64,000 nucleotides of DNA from Neisseriaceae bacterium JH1-16 (GTDB lineage: Bacteria; Pseudomonadota; Gammaproteobacteria; Burkholderiales; Chromobacteriaceae), in the NCBI GenBank assembly GCA_025989215.1, contig JAPDNP010000005.1, positions 169,275 through 233,274 of the forward strand, given 5' to 3'. Positions 1 to 13,584 of the stretch are shown here, piece after piece. Within the stretch, counting starts at the first letter, position 1. Each line of letters opens with the position of its first letter. The translations under genes were made by a program, and so were the position numbers. Under the pieces are notes generated by a model, which searched no databases, was not told where the DNA came from, and was given only the letters and a program-made list of their open reading frames with translations.

Positions 1-102
1 CAGAGTGAACATCTGGCTGCTGATCACCGCCAGCACCACCAACAGGATTAGCCGGAAGAACAGCGTATCGGAGGCGCGGCGCAGCCGGTTCAGCCACCTC
101 AT
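1..102 (-). CDS. envZ: Sensor histidine kinase, EnvZ-like, N-terminal fragment
   Basis: Only the first 34 codons lie in the window; the gene runs off base 1. The product starts MRWLNRLRRASDTLFF and continues into a hydrophobic stretch (LILLVVLAVISS), the short basic cytoplasmic tail plus first membrane helix typical of EnvZ-type kinases. Its ATG (bases 102-100) overlaps the ompR stop codon as ATGA, so the two genes are translationally coupled. The kinase call rests on this position after ompR and on the N-terminus; no catalytic domain is visible. Confidence 0.75.
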   Translation of the reverse strand, partial: MRWLNRLRRASDTLFFRLILLVVLAVISSQMFTL

Positions 103-824
103 TCGCGTTGCTGCCCGTCCGGTACGAACACATAGCCATAGCCCCACACCGTCTGGATGTGGCGCGCGCCGTTGTCGCCGCTGTCGAGCGCCTTGCGCAG
201 ACGCGACACGTGCACGTCGATGCTGCGGTCGAGCGAATCGCCGCCGCCCTTGCCCAGCGCCATCTCCATCAGCTGTTCGCGGGTCAGCGGCCGGCGCGGA
301 TGCGCGGCCAGCACCGCCAGCACTGCGTATTCGGCGCTGGTCAGCGCCACCGGCTGCTCGCCGTGGCACAACTCGCGCCGCCCCAGGTGCAGCACGAACT
401 GGCCGAACTCGATCACGTCGTCGGCGGTATGGCTGGCGGTCAGCGCCGGGGTGGCGCGATGGCGGCGCAGCACCGCCTGTACCCGGGCGGTCAGTTCGCG
501 CGGATTGAACGGTTTGGGCAGGTAATCGTCGGCGCCCATTTCCAGGCCGAGGATGCGGTCGATGTCCTCGCCGCGCGCAGTCAGCATGATCACCGGCAGG
601 TTCTCACCCTGCGCGCGCAGCCGCCGCACCACCGCCAGGCCGTCCTCGCCCGGCATCATCACGTCGAGCACCAGCAGGTCGGGGCGGTTGCGCGACAGCT
701 TGCGGTCGAGGTCGCGCGAATCGGGCAAGGTGTCGACACTGAAGCCCTGCTGCGTCAGGTAGCGGCTGAGCAGGTCGCGCAGCTTGGCATCGTCGTCGAC
801 GACGAGAATCTTGGCGTTGTCCAT
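99..824 (-). CDS. ompR: Two-component response regulator OmpR
   Basis: A 241-residue OmpR-family regulator. The receiver domain (about residues 5-118) has the acidic pocket (VVDDD), the phospho-acceptor Asp54 in LLVLDVMMPGEDG and Lys104 in KPFNPRE. The winged-helix DNA-binding domain fills about residues 138-235 (LTSAEYAVL, RSIDVHVSRLRKAL, WGYGYVF). The receiver closely resembles enteric OmpR, including GLEMGADDYLPKPFNPREL. It should bind DNA as a phosphorylated dimer and respond to the overlapping envZ-like kinase. The upstream region carries three tandem GTTAAC repeats that could be its own operator. Confidence 0.93.
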   Translation of the reverse strand: MDNAKILVVDDDAKLRDLLSRYLTQQGFSVDTLPDSRDLDRKLSRNRPDLLVLDVMMPGEDGLAVVRRLRAQGENLPVIMLTARGEDIDRILGLEMGADDYLPKPFNPRELTARVQAVLRRHRATPALTASHTADDVIEFGQFVLHLGRRELCHGEQPVALTSAEYAVLAVLAAHPRRPLTREQLMEMALGKGGGDSLDRSIDVHVSRLRKALDSGDNGARHIQTVWGYGYVFVPDGQQRE

Positions 825-925
825 CGTGTAGCCTGTGGCTGATCAGGGCGGAATGCCCCAGAACATGGGAATGACTGCATCTCAAGGTTAGCGTGTTCGG
901 GAACGCCGGTCAGCCCCGCCCGGTC

Positions 926-1000
926 AACAATCGTTAACGGCGGTGCGCCGCGACATACTCGTTAACAGTCGGCCGGCCTTTACACTCGTTAACATTCGGC
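926..1000. promoter_or_regulatory. Three tandem GTTAAC repeats between ompR and the next gene
   Basis: GTTAAC occurs at 933-938, 961-966 and 988-993, spacings of 28 and 27 bases. The second and third units share more context (CTCGTTAACA followed by TCGG). The array lies in the 398-base gap 825-1222 between divergently transcribed ompR and a small secreted-protein gene. Regular spacing near 2.5 helical turns in a divergent promoter region suggests a repeated regulator site, possibly OmpR; this is inference. Nothing else is seen in the gap. Confidence 0.4.
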
Positions 1001-1222
1001 GGCGCATCGCACATGTTAGGGCAACACCTGCTGGCTACACTGCATTCATCCCGAGGAGCGAATTGACCGCCGCAAGCGGCCGCTCCAGCGGGTCGGGCCG
1101 CACCGTCGGCCAGGTCCGGCGCGCGCTTCTTCACGATCCAGGCGACGCGCAGCCGGTTTGCCACCCACCCTATCCTGCGCCTGAGGAACCCGACATCCCC
1201 GACATCGGTATAGAATCGAACT

Positions 1223-1564
1223 ATGATACGTAGCATGCTTTGTGGTGGGTTACTGCTACTTGTCCTGAGTGCTGCACCGGCCTTTGCCGGCCCGCCCCCC
1301 TGGGCTGGCCACGGTGGGCAAGGGCAGCAAGACCCGGGACAGGATCGTTACCGCCTGCGAAATCTGCGCTTGCAAGAAGCGATCCGGAACGGCGACATCA
1401 GCCCGGATGACGCGCGCCAGTCGCGCCGACAGGAACAGGAACGCTGGCAACGCCAGCGCGATCAGCAGGGCCGACCCGCGTTTGACGAAGGCCGCGACCA
1501 GTCGCAGCGTCCGCCCAGCAATCGCTGGCGCGACCGCCTGCGCGATAACTATCAACGCGACTGA
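1223..1564 (+). CDS. Small secreted Gln/Arg-rich protein of unknown function
   Basis: A 113-residue protein with a clear Sec signal peptide (MIRSMLCGGLLLLVLSAAPAFA, cleavage after AFA) followed by a very polar Gln-, Arg- and Asp-rich mature part of about 90 residues (RRQEQERWQRQRDQQGR). The mature segment is probably helical and charged, without cysteines or a recognisable catalytic motif. It is followed after 60 bases by another small secreted protein on the same strand, so both may be cell-envelope proteins. I do not recognise the family. Confidence 0.7.
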   Translation: MIRSMLCGGLLLLVLSAAPAFAGPPPWAGHGGQGQQDPGQDRYRLRNLRLQEAIRNGDISPDDARQSRRQEQERWQRQRDQQGRPAFDEGRDQSQRPPSNRWRDRLRDNYQRD

Positions 1565-1626
1565 GCCCGTCAAACGCGTCGCTCGCCGAACAAGGCCTTC
1601 TTGACGTTAGACAAGGGAGTCGTGTG

Positions 1627-2058
1627 ATGCGCTGGATCGCCGGAATCGCCGTGCTGTGCGGGATGCTGCTATCCGGCGTCGCCTTCGCCGCCGCACCCGA
1701 TTGTCGCAACGCCATCGCCCCGCAGCGCTGCGAGATCGCCCGCCAGGGCACGCTGTCCTGCTCCGACCTGCCGCCCGACCAGCAGCGCGCCTGCCAGCAG
1801 GAATACACTCCCCCGCTCAATTGCCGTCGCAACCGCGACAGCCGCCGCTGCGACAGCCTGGTCGCGGCACAGCAGAGCTGCGATCGCTTCGTCGGCGCCC
1901 AACGCCGCCAGTGCGTCCGCGCCCAGCTCGCCCCATCCGATTGTTCGCGCGCCGCCGACCCGGTGCGCTGCCGCCGCCAAGCCGATGCCGACGCCACCTG
2001 CGCCGAACACTTCGGTGCCGAGCGGCGTAGCTGTGTGACCCGCCATAGCGGCAACTGA
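1627..2058 (+). CDS. Secreted cysteine-repeat protein, three 40-residue units
   Basis: A 143-residue protein with a signal peptide (MRWIAGIAVLCGMLLSGVAFA) and a mature part of three tandem units. Each unit has exactly four cysteines spaced C-x8-C-x9-C-x10-C, with x9 between units, giving a strict 40-residue period and 12 mature cysteines in all. The spacing is invariant although intervening residues differ, so the cysteines are the conserved feature, probably as disulfides in the periplasm or outside. An adjacent GTG at 1624 is an alternative start; ATG 1627 is better placed after GGGAG. No known family was recognised. Confidence 0.75.
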   Translation: MRWIAGIAVLCGMLLSGVAFAAAPDCRNAIAPQRCEIARQGTLSCSDLPPDQQRACQQEYTPPLNCRRNRDSRRCDSLVAAQQSCDRFVGAQRRQCVRAQLAPSDCSRAADPVRCRRQADADATCAEHFGAERRSCVTRHSGN

Positions 2059-2110
2059 AGCCCCTGCACCCGTTCGCGATCTCGCCCACACTGGGTCAAT
2101 GGCGCGCACG
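2056..2110 (+). repeat. Remnant of the stop-codon-associated repeat family
   Basis: Starts at the TGA of the cysteine-repeat gene. It keeps the CGATCTCGC block and, after an interruption, GGGTCAATGG, matching the 5' part of the copy at 43547. The rest of the element is missing, so this is a degenerate half copy. Confidence 0.5.
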
Positions 2111-2229
2111 GCGACCCGTACTTGCCGAGTCAATCCGCCTGTTGCACATCCTGTCCACCCAGCGTCAGCAAGTCCCGCCGCTCAAGAGGCGGCGTCCGGC
2201 CCGGCAACGGGAAGAAGCGCCGCGTCGGC

Positions 2230-2802
2230 TCAGTGCGTCCCGCGCCACCATGCCGGCAGCGCCGGCAGGCAGTCCGTCCAGCGCTGCAGGCGGTGGTCGT
2301 CGCCGTTGAACACGGTCTGGCGGCAGCCGGCGAAATGCTGGGCCGCTTCGCGCCAGTTCAACGTCTCGTCGGCGCTGCCGAGCACCAGCCAGTAGCGACG
2401 CGGATCGGGGCGGGCGACGTAGGCGGCCTGTAGTTCGGCCAGGTGGGCGGCGGTCAGCGTGTAGTCTTCGCCGGTGTAGGGATTGTGCTGCGGGCCGAGG
2501 TGGTCGGTGAGCAGCGCAAACGGCCGCACCGCCGGGTTGATCAGCACCGCGCGCCGATCCAGCCGTTCGGCCAGGTCGGTGGCGTAATAGCCGCCCAGCG
2601 AGCTGCCGATCAAGAGCGTATCGGCGGGCAGGCGGGCGATCAGTTCGGCGGCGAGCGCCAGCGCCGCGGCCGGCGCAAAGGGCAGCGCCGGGCAATGGAA
2701 CTCGATCTCGGGAGCGTGGGCGGCGAGCCAGGCGGCGGTCTCGCGCGCCTTGGCCGATTGCGGACTGGAATTGAAACCGTGCAGGTAGACGACGGCGGGC
2801 AT
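2230..2802 (-). CDS. yqiA: YqiA-type esterase (UPF0227)
   Basis: A 190-residue alpha/beta hydrolase matching enteric YqiA along its length: LYLHGFNSSP-like start, the nucleophile Ser68 in GSSLGGYYAT, NPAVRPF, LLTDHLG, NPYTGEDY and a C-terminal histidine region (GDDHRLQ). The family has shown esterase activity on short acyl chains; the natural substrate is unclear. In many proteobacteria yqiA lies near parE/parC, and parC is 7 kb away here. The start MPAVVYLHGF was chosen because GGAG precedes it at good spacing and it matches the family N-terminus; a longer frame upstream is not supported. Confidence 0.9.
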   Translation of the reverse strand: MPAVVYLHGFNSSPQSAKARETAAWLAAHAPEIEFHCPALPFAPAAALALAAELIARLPADTLLIGSSLGGYYATDLAERLDRRAVLINPAVRPFALLTDHLGPQHNPYTGEDYTLTAAHLAELQAAYVARPDPRRYWLVLGSADETLNWREAAQHFAGCRQTVFNGDDHRLQRWTDCLPALPAWWRGTH

Positions 2803-2949
2803 CGTGCGCTCCGGGTGACGAGGTTGGCCGCAGTGTAGAGCAGCCCGCCGGGCGACTCCAGCGTTCGGCCAAGCCGGTCCCCGGGAACAGGGCCGCGCCG
2901 GCCTGCCGGCCGCAGACCGTAGCAGTCGCAGCAAAGCTCGCCGCGCTTA

Positions 2950-3016
2950 GCACGGTTCACGATCTCGCGAACGCAGGATCACCCGAGCGCAGCGGGTCGT
3001 GTACAGGTTCTTAGCG
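2950..3016 (+). repeat. Internally deleted copy of the stop-codon-associated repeat
   Basis: About 67 bases that join the left arm (TTCACGATCTCGCGAAC) directly to the right part (GCAGGATCACCCGAG, then GGTTCTTA) of the 147-bp element seen complete at 7624-7770. The right end, read on the minus strand as TAAGAAC, supplies the TAA stop codon of the solute-binding protein gene. Confidence 0.75.
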
Positions 3017-3790
3017 GTTACCTTGCCACTGGTAGCGGCGGAAGATCGTCTTGATCTCGCCGGTGCGAATGAGCTCGGCGATCGCATGGTTCAGCTGCGC
3101 CACCGACCAGGCCGACTTCGGTGCCACCGCGCACATCGTCGGCAGTGTCGTCAGCGTCATCGGGTGCATCTTCACCTGACGCGCCTCCTTCGGGTGGCTC
3201 TGCGCCCACGAGGCCAGCTCCAGCTCCGAATTGATCACCACATCGGTCACCCCGACCAGCAGCGACTTCATCTGCAGGTCGGCGCGGGTGTCGCTGACCT
3301 TGGTGGCCTGGTGGCTTTTCCACAGCGGGTCGACGCTGGCGTAGGAATAACCGAGGATGGTGCCGATCTTGTGCCCGGCCAACTGGTCGACGCGCTGAAT
3401 GTTCGGCACGTCGGTCCGGCTGACCAGCCGCTCGATCTGCGGGTACAGTTCATTGGTCCAGCCGAGCTTGTCCGGGCTGCGATACCACGCCGGGTTGGCG
3501 TTGCACACCACGTCGACGCGGCTCTGTTCGATGCTGCTGTCGACGCGCTTGCGCGACAGCACGATATAGCGCGGCTGGGTGCCCAGCGCCCGTGCCAGCG
3601 AGTCGCCGATCTCCTTCGACAGCCCGCCGACCAGCTCCGGCTGCTCATCGCTGCCGGCCAGCCTGACAATCGCCGGACCGTCCGACTCGGCCACGCCGAT
3701 GGTCAGTGCCGGCGGCTCCGCGGCGTGCACGTGAGTGCAGGCCCACAGTCCCCCCAATAGAACTGGTAGTGCCTTATGAATCAACCGCAT
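3011..3790 (-). CDS. Periplasmic solute-binding protein, family 3
   Basis: A 259-residue protein with a signal peptide (MRLIHKALPVLLGGLWACTHVHA) followed by the bilobed SBP_bac_3 fold typical of polar amino acid binding proteins: an LTIGVAESDG strand, GGLSKEIGDSLARAL, IEQSRVDVVCN, LAGHKIGTILGYSY and a final LIRTGEIKTIFRRY helix. No ABC permease or ATPase lies beside it, so it may be an orphan binding protein or a periplasmic sensor of this fold. The start at MRLIHK gives a normal signal peptide. Its stop codon lies inside a repeat element. It diverges from metH. Confidence 0.85.
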   Translation of the reverse strand: MRLIHKALPVLLGGLWACTHVHAAEPPALTIGVAESDGPAIVRLAGSDEQPELVGGLSKEIGDSLARALGTQPRYIVLSRKRVDSSIEQSRVDVVCNANPAWYRSPDKLGWTNELYPQIERLVSRTDVPNIQRVDQLAGHKIGTILGYSYASVDPLWKSHQATKVSDTRADLQMKSLLVGVTDVVINSELELASWAQSHPKEARQVKMHPMTLTTLPTMCAVAPKSAWSVAQLNHAIAELIRTGEIKTIFRRYQWQGNR

Positions 3791-3906
3791 ATGTTTGTGC
3801 CTTGTTGTTATTAACGGTGCCGGGTGATGCGGTGGTGCCATGGTAAGATGCCTGCAACACGCGGCACTATGCCGTACATATTTAGCCGTTAATCGCCCAT
3901 ATTGCC

Positions 3907-7623
<3,717 letters not shown>

Positions 7624-7626
<3 letters not shown>

Positions 7627-7770
7627 GAACTTGCTCACGATCTCGCGAACGAAGGGTCAGCCAAGGCGAAATGACTCGAAACAGCGGAATGGACACAGAG
7701 TCCATGAGCATGTTGAGCGGCATTTCAACGCAGGATCACCCGAGTGCAGCAGATCGTGAGCGGGTTCTTA
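7624..7770. repeat. 147-bp palindromic repeat with 20-bp terminal inverted repeats (complete copy)
   Basis: Left end TAAGAACTTGCTCACGATCT and the reverse complement of the right end, TAAGAACCCGCTCACGATCT, agree at 18 of 20 positions. An internal palindrome ATGGAC-n5-GTCCAT lies at 7689-7705. The left TAA is the metH stop codon. There is no open frame inside, so if mobile it would be a non-autonomous MITE- or REP-like element. Confidence 0.85.
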
Positions 7771-7797
7771 AGCACCGACGTTGGCCGAATCTACCCA

Positions 7798-7821
7798 AGC
7801 CACCCCACGGGGTGGCTTTTT
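7798..7821 (+). terminator. Rho-independent terminator after metH
   Basis: AGCCACCCC and GGGGTGGCT form a tight GC-rich hairpin followed by T5. It lies beyond the repeat element that follows metH. Confidence 0.85.
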
Positions 7822-7943
7822 GCTGCGTGCGTCGGCCGGACAGCGCCGCCCGAACCACCCGGGCAAGCCGCCGGTTCGTCGCCCGTCTAGCATGAAAGAG
7901 CACGACGCCTATCCGGGGCGCCGTCCGTTTCGAGGAGAAGCCG

Positions 7944-8162
7944 ATGTTTCCCGAATACAGCGAGCTGATCGCCCGCCTGCGCCAGGAAGACCCGCAGTTC
8001 GGCCAACTGTTCGACCAGCACTGTGCGCTCGATACGCGCATCCGCAATATGGAGGACCGCATCGAGCTGGCCAGCTCGATGGAGATCGAGGTGCTGAAGA
8101 AGGAAAAACTGCACCTGAAGGACATGCTCTACATGAAGCTGCGCCACGCCGCGCCGCACTGA
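7944..8162 (+). CDS. YdcH/DUF465 family small protein
   Basis: A 72-residue charged helical protein (MFPEYSELIARLRQEDPQFGQLFDQHCALDTRI, then LKKEKLHLKDMLYMKLR). This is the YdcH (DUF465) pattern: a short helix, an HxxLDxxI-type turn, then a long helix ending in LKKEKLxLKDxLY. The role is unknown; the fold is predicted to be a helical hairpin or coiled coil. GAGGAG precedes the ATG. Confidence 0.88.
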   Translation: MFPEYSELIARLRQEDPQFGQLFDQHCALDTRIRNMEDRIELASSMEIEVLKKEKLHLKDMLYMKLRHAAPH

Positions 8163-8297
8163 GACGATGCGCATGCCACACCCCGCTGACCGCGCCATGC
8201 CGACCGGGGCTCGCTGCCGACGGTGATCGGGCGCCGCTTGGGTAGCGTGGGCCGTGTCGGTTTCGGGCACAATACGCTTTTGTCCCGCCCCGACATC

Positions 8298-8630
8298 ATG
8301 GCCGCCAGCTATCACGCCCACCTGTATTTCCTGCCAGAACAGCGCACCGAAGCCGCCGCGCTGCACGTACTGTTGGCCGAACGACTGCCGCACTGCTGGC
8401 TCGGCCGGCTGATCGACCGTGAGGTCGGGCCGCATACCCGGCCGATGTTCGAGCTGAATTTCGCTGCCGACGAATACGACAGCGTGGTGGCGCTGCTGGA
8501 GCGCGAACGCGGCACGCTGCCGGTGCTGATCCACCCGGTGATCGCCGACGAGCTCGTCGGCCATACCGAGGCGGCGCGCTGGCTGGGCGTGCCGCTGCCG
8601 CTGAAGCTGGACACGCTGCCGCGCGGCTGA
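8298..8630 (+). CDS. DOPA 4,5-dioxygenase family protein
   Basis: A 110-residue protein of the small bacterial DOPA 4,5-dioxygenase family (PF08883 type), with YHAHLYF at the N-terminus, GPHTRPMFELNF in the middle and VLIHPV plus GHTEAARWLG toward the end. The His-rich positions HAH, GPH, IHP and GHT are the probable metal-binding set. Family members cleave catechols extradiolically, but most bacterial ones have no assigned substrate. The start MAASYHAH fits the family; an upstream in-frame extension is not supported. Confidence 0.85.
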   Translation: MAASYHAHLYFLPEQRTEAAALHVLLAERLPHCWLGRLIDREVGPHTRPMFELNFAADEYDSVVALLERERGTLPVLIHPVIADELVGHTEAARWLGVPLPLKLDTLPRG

Positions 8631-8677
8631 GGGCCCGGTGTTGGCTCGGCCAAGTTGGGCCGAACGGGATCGTGCAG

Positions 8678-8702
8678 AAGGGAGCCAGGAGGCTCCCTTT
8701 GT
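8678..8702 (+). terminator. Rho-independent terminator
   Basis: AAGGGAGCC and GGCTCCCTT form a 9-bp stem with loop AGGA, followed by a T-rich run, 47 bases after the DOPA-dioxygenase-like gene. Confidence 0.75.
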
Positions 8703-8838
8703 TATTGCGAGGGAATTAATCGGGAAGTAAGGACCACCGCCGGCGGGGATCGGGGAGACGCTCTGCGTCATAGCCCATCACCTCGCTTGGCCAACGTTAG
8801 TGCAACTTGCTGCTTTGTCGGTCTCGCCCGACTGGCGA

Positions 8839-8890
8839 GGTACTTTCTTTGCTTCGTCAAAGAAAGTACCCAAAGAAAGACGACCCCACC
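8839..8890 (+). repeat. TACTTTCTTT hairpin repeat, copy 1
   Basis: A perfect 12-bp stem GGTACTTTCTTT / AAAGAAAGTACC with loop GCTTCGTC at 8839-8870, followed by CAAAGAAAGACGACCCC. The same arrangement (hairpin, CAAAGAAA, GGCGACCCC) is found inverted at 9443-9498. Similar dispersed repeats are known from several proteobacteria; the function is unknown. Confidence 0.8.
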
Positions 8891-9442
8891 GCGCTGGCCT
8901 TCGGCTTCCCTCGCGCCTGCCAAGCGGCCAGGCGCCGCCGAACTCGCCCCGCGCTAACGTCGCGGGACTCGAACAAGCGGCGACTTAAAACCTGGCCGCT
9001 TGACGATCGCTCGGCAGCGCAGAAGGGGGATTTTCTGGTCGACTGCAACAGTTGTGACTACATAAGACAAACCCCGCCGCCACTCTTTGCTTAAGTGCCG
9101 TAACGTTGGCCGAACAACGACGCTTTCACCAACCCGACGCCAGATCGAAGCGGAGACCATCCTGTTCGGCCAACCTTGGCTTATCCACAGCAAAGTCACC
9201 GGAACGAATTTTGTCCACAGCCACCAGAAACGCGGCCGCCAAGCAGTAAGGCAAGGGGTAAACCAAGCCATTCCACGTCCGCCTCAGTTGACCACCCCAT
9301 CCCCCTTCGACGCCGCCGAGGACGACACGGCCAACGGGGGAAGTCGGCGAGCACTGTCCGAGTGCCGACGCAGTCGGCGCGAGTTGCACAGCCGCCCGTT
9401 GGCCGTGGCGCCCACAGGGCAGCCCGCGAAGCGGGCCGGCGT

Positions 9443-9498
9443 CGTGGGGTCGCCTTTTCTTTGGATACTTTCTTTTGGCGAGGCAAAAGAAAGTATCC
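9443..9498 (-). repeat. TACTTTCTTT hairpin repeat, copy 2 (inverted)
   Basis: A perfect 14-bp stem GGATACTTTCTTTT / AAAAGAAAGTATCC with loop GGCGAGGC at 9463-9498. Read on the minus strand it is followed by CAAAGAAAAGGCGACCCC, so it faces copy 1 at 8839. Confidence 0.8.
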
Positions 9499-9595
9499 CG
9501 CCCCGCCGGGCGGGACCGGCGCTGTCGCAAGCCCCACCAACGTTGGCCAAACAACGCGATGGATTACAGCATCACGGCCCCTCGCAACAAAAAAA

Positions 9596-9628
9596 TTGGC
9601 CGAACCGGCATCCCACCGATTCGGCCAA
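9596..9628 (-). terminator. Inverted pair of TTGGCCGAA words downstream of parC
   Basis: TTGGCCGAA at 9596-9604 and its reverse complement at 9620-9628 form a hairpin 25 bases beyond the parC stop; on the minus strand the A-rich flank reads as a T run. It is a probable parC terminator built from the repeated word, as uptake-sequence pairs are in Neisseria. Confidence 0.6.
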
Positions 9629-9652
9629 CCTTGATCGCACAGCGCCCCGCGC

Positions 9653-12022
<2,370 letters not shown>

Positions 12023-12095
12023 GGGCAGGTACGCCGCACGGGGCGCGAACGCCTCGTGCTATGGTGTTGGGGTAACGATACCGGGGGATTCTACT

Positions 12096-12566
12096 ATGGC
12101 CAGCCTGTTGCAGTGGCAGTGCCACCGTTTCGACGGTTTCACGCCGCAGGGCTTGTATCAGGTGTTGCAGTTGCGCGACCAGGTGTTCGTGGTCGAGCAG
12201 CGCTCGATTTACGGCGATGTCGACGGCGTCGACCTCGACTGCTGGCATTTGTGCGGCCGCGACGGCGACGGCACGCTCATCGCCTATGCGCGGCTGATCG
12301 CGCCGGGCGGGAAGGATCCGAGCGCCGTGGCAATCGGCCGGGTGGTGGTGACACCCGAGCGACGCGGCCACGGCATCGGTCGCCAGCTGATGGCCGAAGC
12401 ACTCGTCCAGTGCGCCCGGCTGTGGCCGGGGGCGGCGCTGATGCTGTCGGCACAGATCGTCGCGCAGGAACTGTATCGCCAGTTCGGCTTCGAGCCGGAG
12501 GGCGAGCCGTACGACGACGGCGGCATCCTGCACATCGATATGCGCCGCCCGGCCGCCGCCGGCTAG
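12096..12566 (+). CDS. elaA: ElaA-type GNAT N-acetyltransferase
   Basis: A 156-residue GNAT protein matching ElaA: QLRDQVFVVEQ, DGVDLDCWH, LIAYARLI, the acetyl-CoA loop VVTPERRGHGIGRQLM, and LYRQFGFEPEGEPYDDGGILHIDM. The substrate of ElaA is unknown. It diverges from parC. ATG 12096 starts the conserved part; a frame extending upstream would overlap the parC start region and is not supported. Confidence 0.9.
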   Translation: MASLLQWQCHRFDGFTPQGLYQVLQLRDQVFVVEQRSIYGDVDGVDLDCWHLCGRDGDGTLIAYARLIAPGGKDPSAVAIGRVVVTPERRGHGIGRQLMAEALVQCARLWPGAALMLSAQIVAQELYRQFGFEPEGEPYDDGGILHIDMRRPAAAG

Positions 12567-12584
12567 ACCACGGCCCTGAACGCA

Positions 12585-12626
12585 ACAACGCCGGCGTGAT
12601 CGCATCGATCCGCCGGCGTTGTTTTT
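12585..12626. terminator. Bidirectional terminator between elaA and a membrane protein gene
   Basis: ACAACGCCGGCG and CGCCGGCGTTGT form a perfect 12-bp stem followed by T5 on the plus strand. It sits between two convergent genes. Confidence 0.85.
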
Positions 12627-12640
12627 CGGCACAACCTGGC

Positions 12641-13381
12641 TCAGCTCGGCAGCGGTTCGCCGAACACGTCCCGCCACGCGGTATAGCCGGTCACGTACAT
12701 CACCGGGAACCACAACAGCAGGCCCAGGCCCAGCGGCAGCAGCGCCAGCCCGAACAGCAGTGTCATCATCACGCCGCACACCAGCATCGCCGGCCAGTTG
12801 AGCAGGCCGCCACGCACGCCGTTCTTCACCGCCTCCCAGGCGCCCTGGCCGGACAGCGTCACCAGCGGCGGGGCGAACCAGGTGGCCGCGCCGATCGCGA
12901 AGCCGAGCACCACCGCCAGCACGACCAGCACGATGCTGAAGCCGACTCCGGCCCCGACGCTGCCGCTCGCATTCACGCCGACGCCCAGCGCCGAGCCGAT
13001 CACGCCGATCAGCAGCAGCGCCACCGACACCAGCACGATACAGAACAGCGCCACGCCGAACAGCGGCTGCAGCGCACGGCGGAAGCCCTCGAACAGGTCG
13101 GTCAGCTCCAGCTCGCCACCCTGGCTCGCCTTGTGCGCCGCCAGTACGAAGCCGCCGGCGAACACCGGCGACAGCAGGAAGGACAGCACCTGGCCGATGC
13201 CGGGCACCAGGCTGATCGCCAGGTTGATCACGATGAAGGTCAACGCCAGCAGCACCCAGGTCAGGGGCTGCGGGCGGACCAGGTAAAACGCCTCGACGAT
13301 CCAGCGCCAGCCGCGGCCGGCACCGACCTTACGGGGGGAGACGCCGGCCGGCGACGGGTAAAGGGAATCGGGCAGACTCAT
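12641..13381 (-). CDS. BPSS1780-type multi-spanning membrane protein
   Basis: A 246-residue inner-membrane protein with about five to six hydrophobic helices (LTWVLLALTFIVINLAISLV; VALFCIVLVSVALLLIGVIG; VLVVLAVVLGFAIGAA; LLFGLALLPLGLGLLLWFPV). The N-terminal SPRKVGAGRGWRWIVEAFYL and C-terminal YTAWRDVFGE match a family common in betaproteobacteria and named after BPSS1780. The function is unknown. It diverges from tkt. Confidence 0.8.
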   Translation of the reverse strand: MSLPDSLYPSPAGVSPRKVGAGRGWRWIVEAFYLVRPQPLTWVLLALTFIVINLAISLVPGIGQVLSFLLSPVFAGGFVLAAHKASQGGELELTDLFEGFRRALQPLFGVALFCIVLVSVALLLIGVIGSALGVGVNASGSVGAGVGFSIVLVVLAVVLGFAIGAATWFAPPLVTLSGQGAWEAVKNGVRGGLLNWPAMLVCGVMMTLLFGLALLPLGLGLLLWFPVMYVTGYTAWRDVFGEPLPS

Positions 13382-13584
13382 GCATCCTCCAGGTGATCGG
13401 CGGTCGGATAGACCGCCATGCTATTGAAAAGCTTGACCAAAATGATGGCGAGGTCAAGCAAAGTGCACTGCGGCCGGTTGCCGCAGCACGGCAAAATCGG
13501 CGATAATTCGCTGATTTCGCGGCGCTTCCATTCCCGATGACAGCGCCGTTTCCGGATATTCACAGTCTCGAGGTTTTTTCCGAC

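Larger units (their letters stand above)
8631..9652. other. 1-kb non-coding region rich in repeats
   Basis: No convincing gene lies in this 1022-base stretch: frames here lack ribosome sites and have no recognisable protein features. It holds a terminator (8678), two facing copies of a TACTTTCTTT hairpin repeat (8839 and 9463), and four copies of the TTGGCCGAA word (9106, 9165, 9596, 9620) plus degenerate versions at about 8645 and 9542. Confidence 0.7.

Noticed and set aside
3791-3906. A cobalamin or SAM riboswitch before metH
   Set aside because: The gap to the divergent gene is only 116 bases and shows none of the conserved riboswitch elements.
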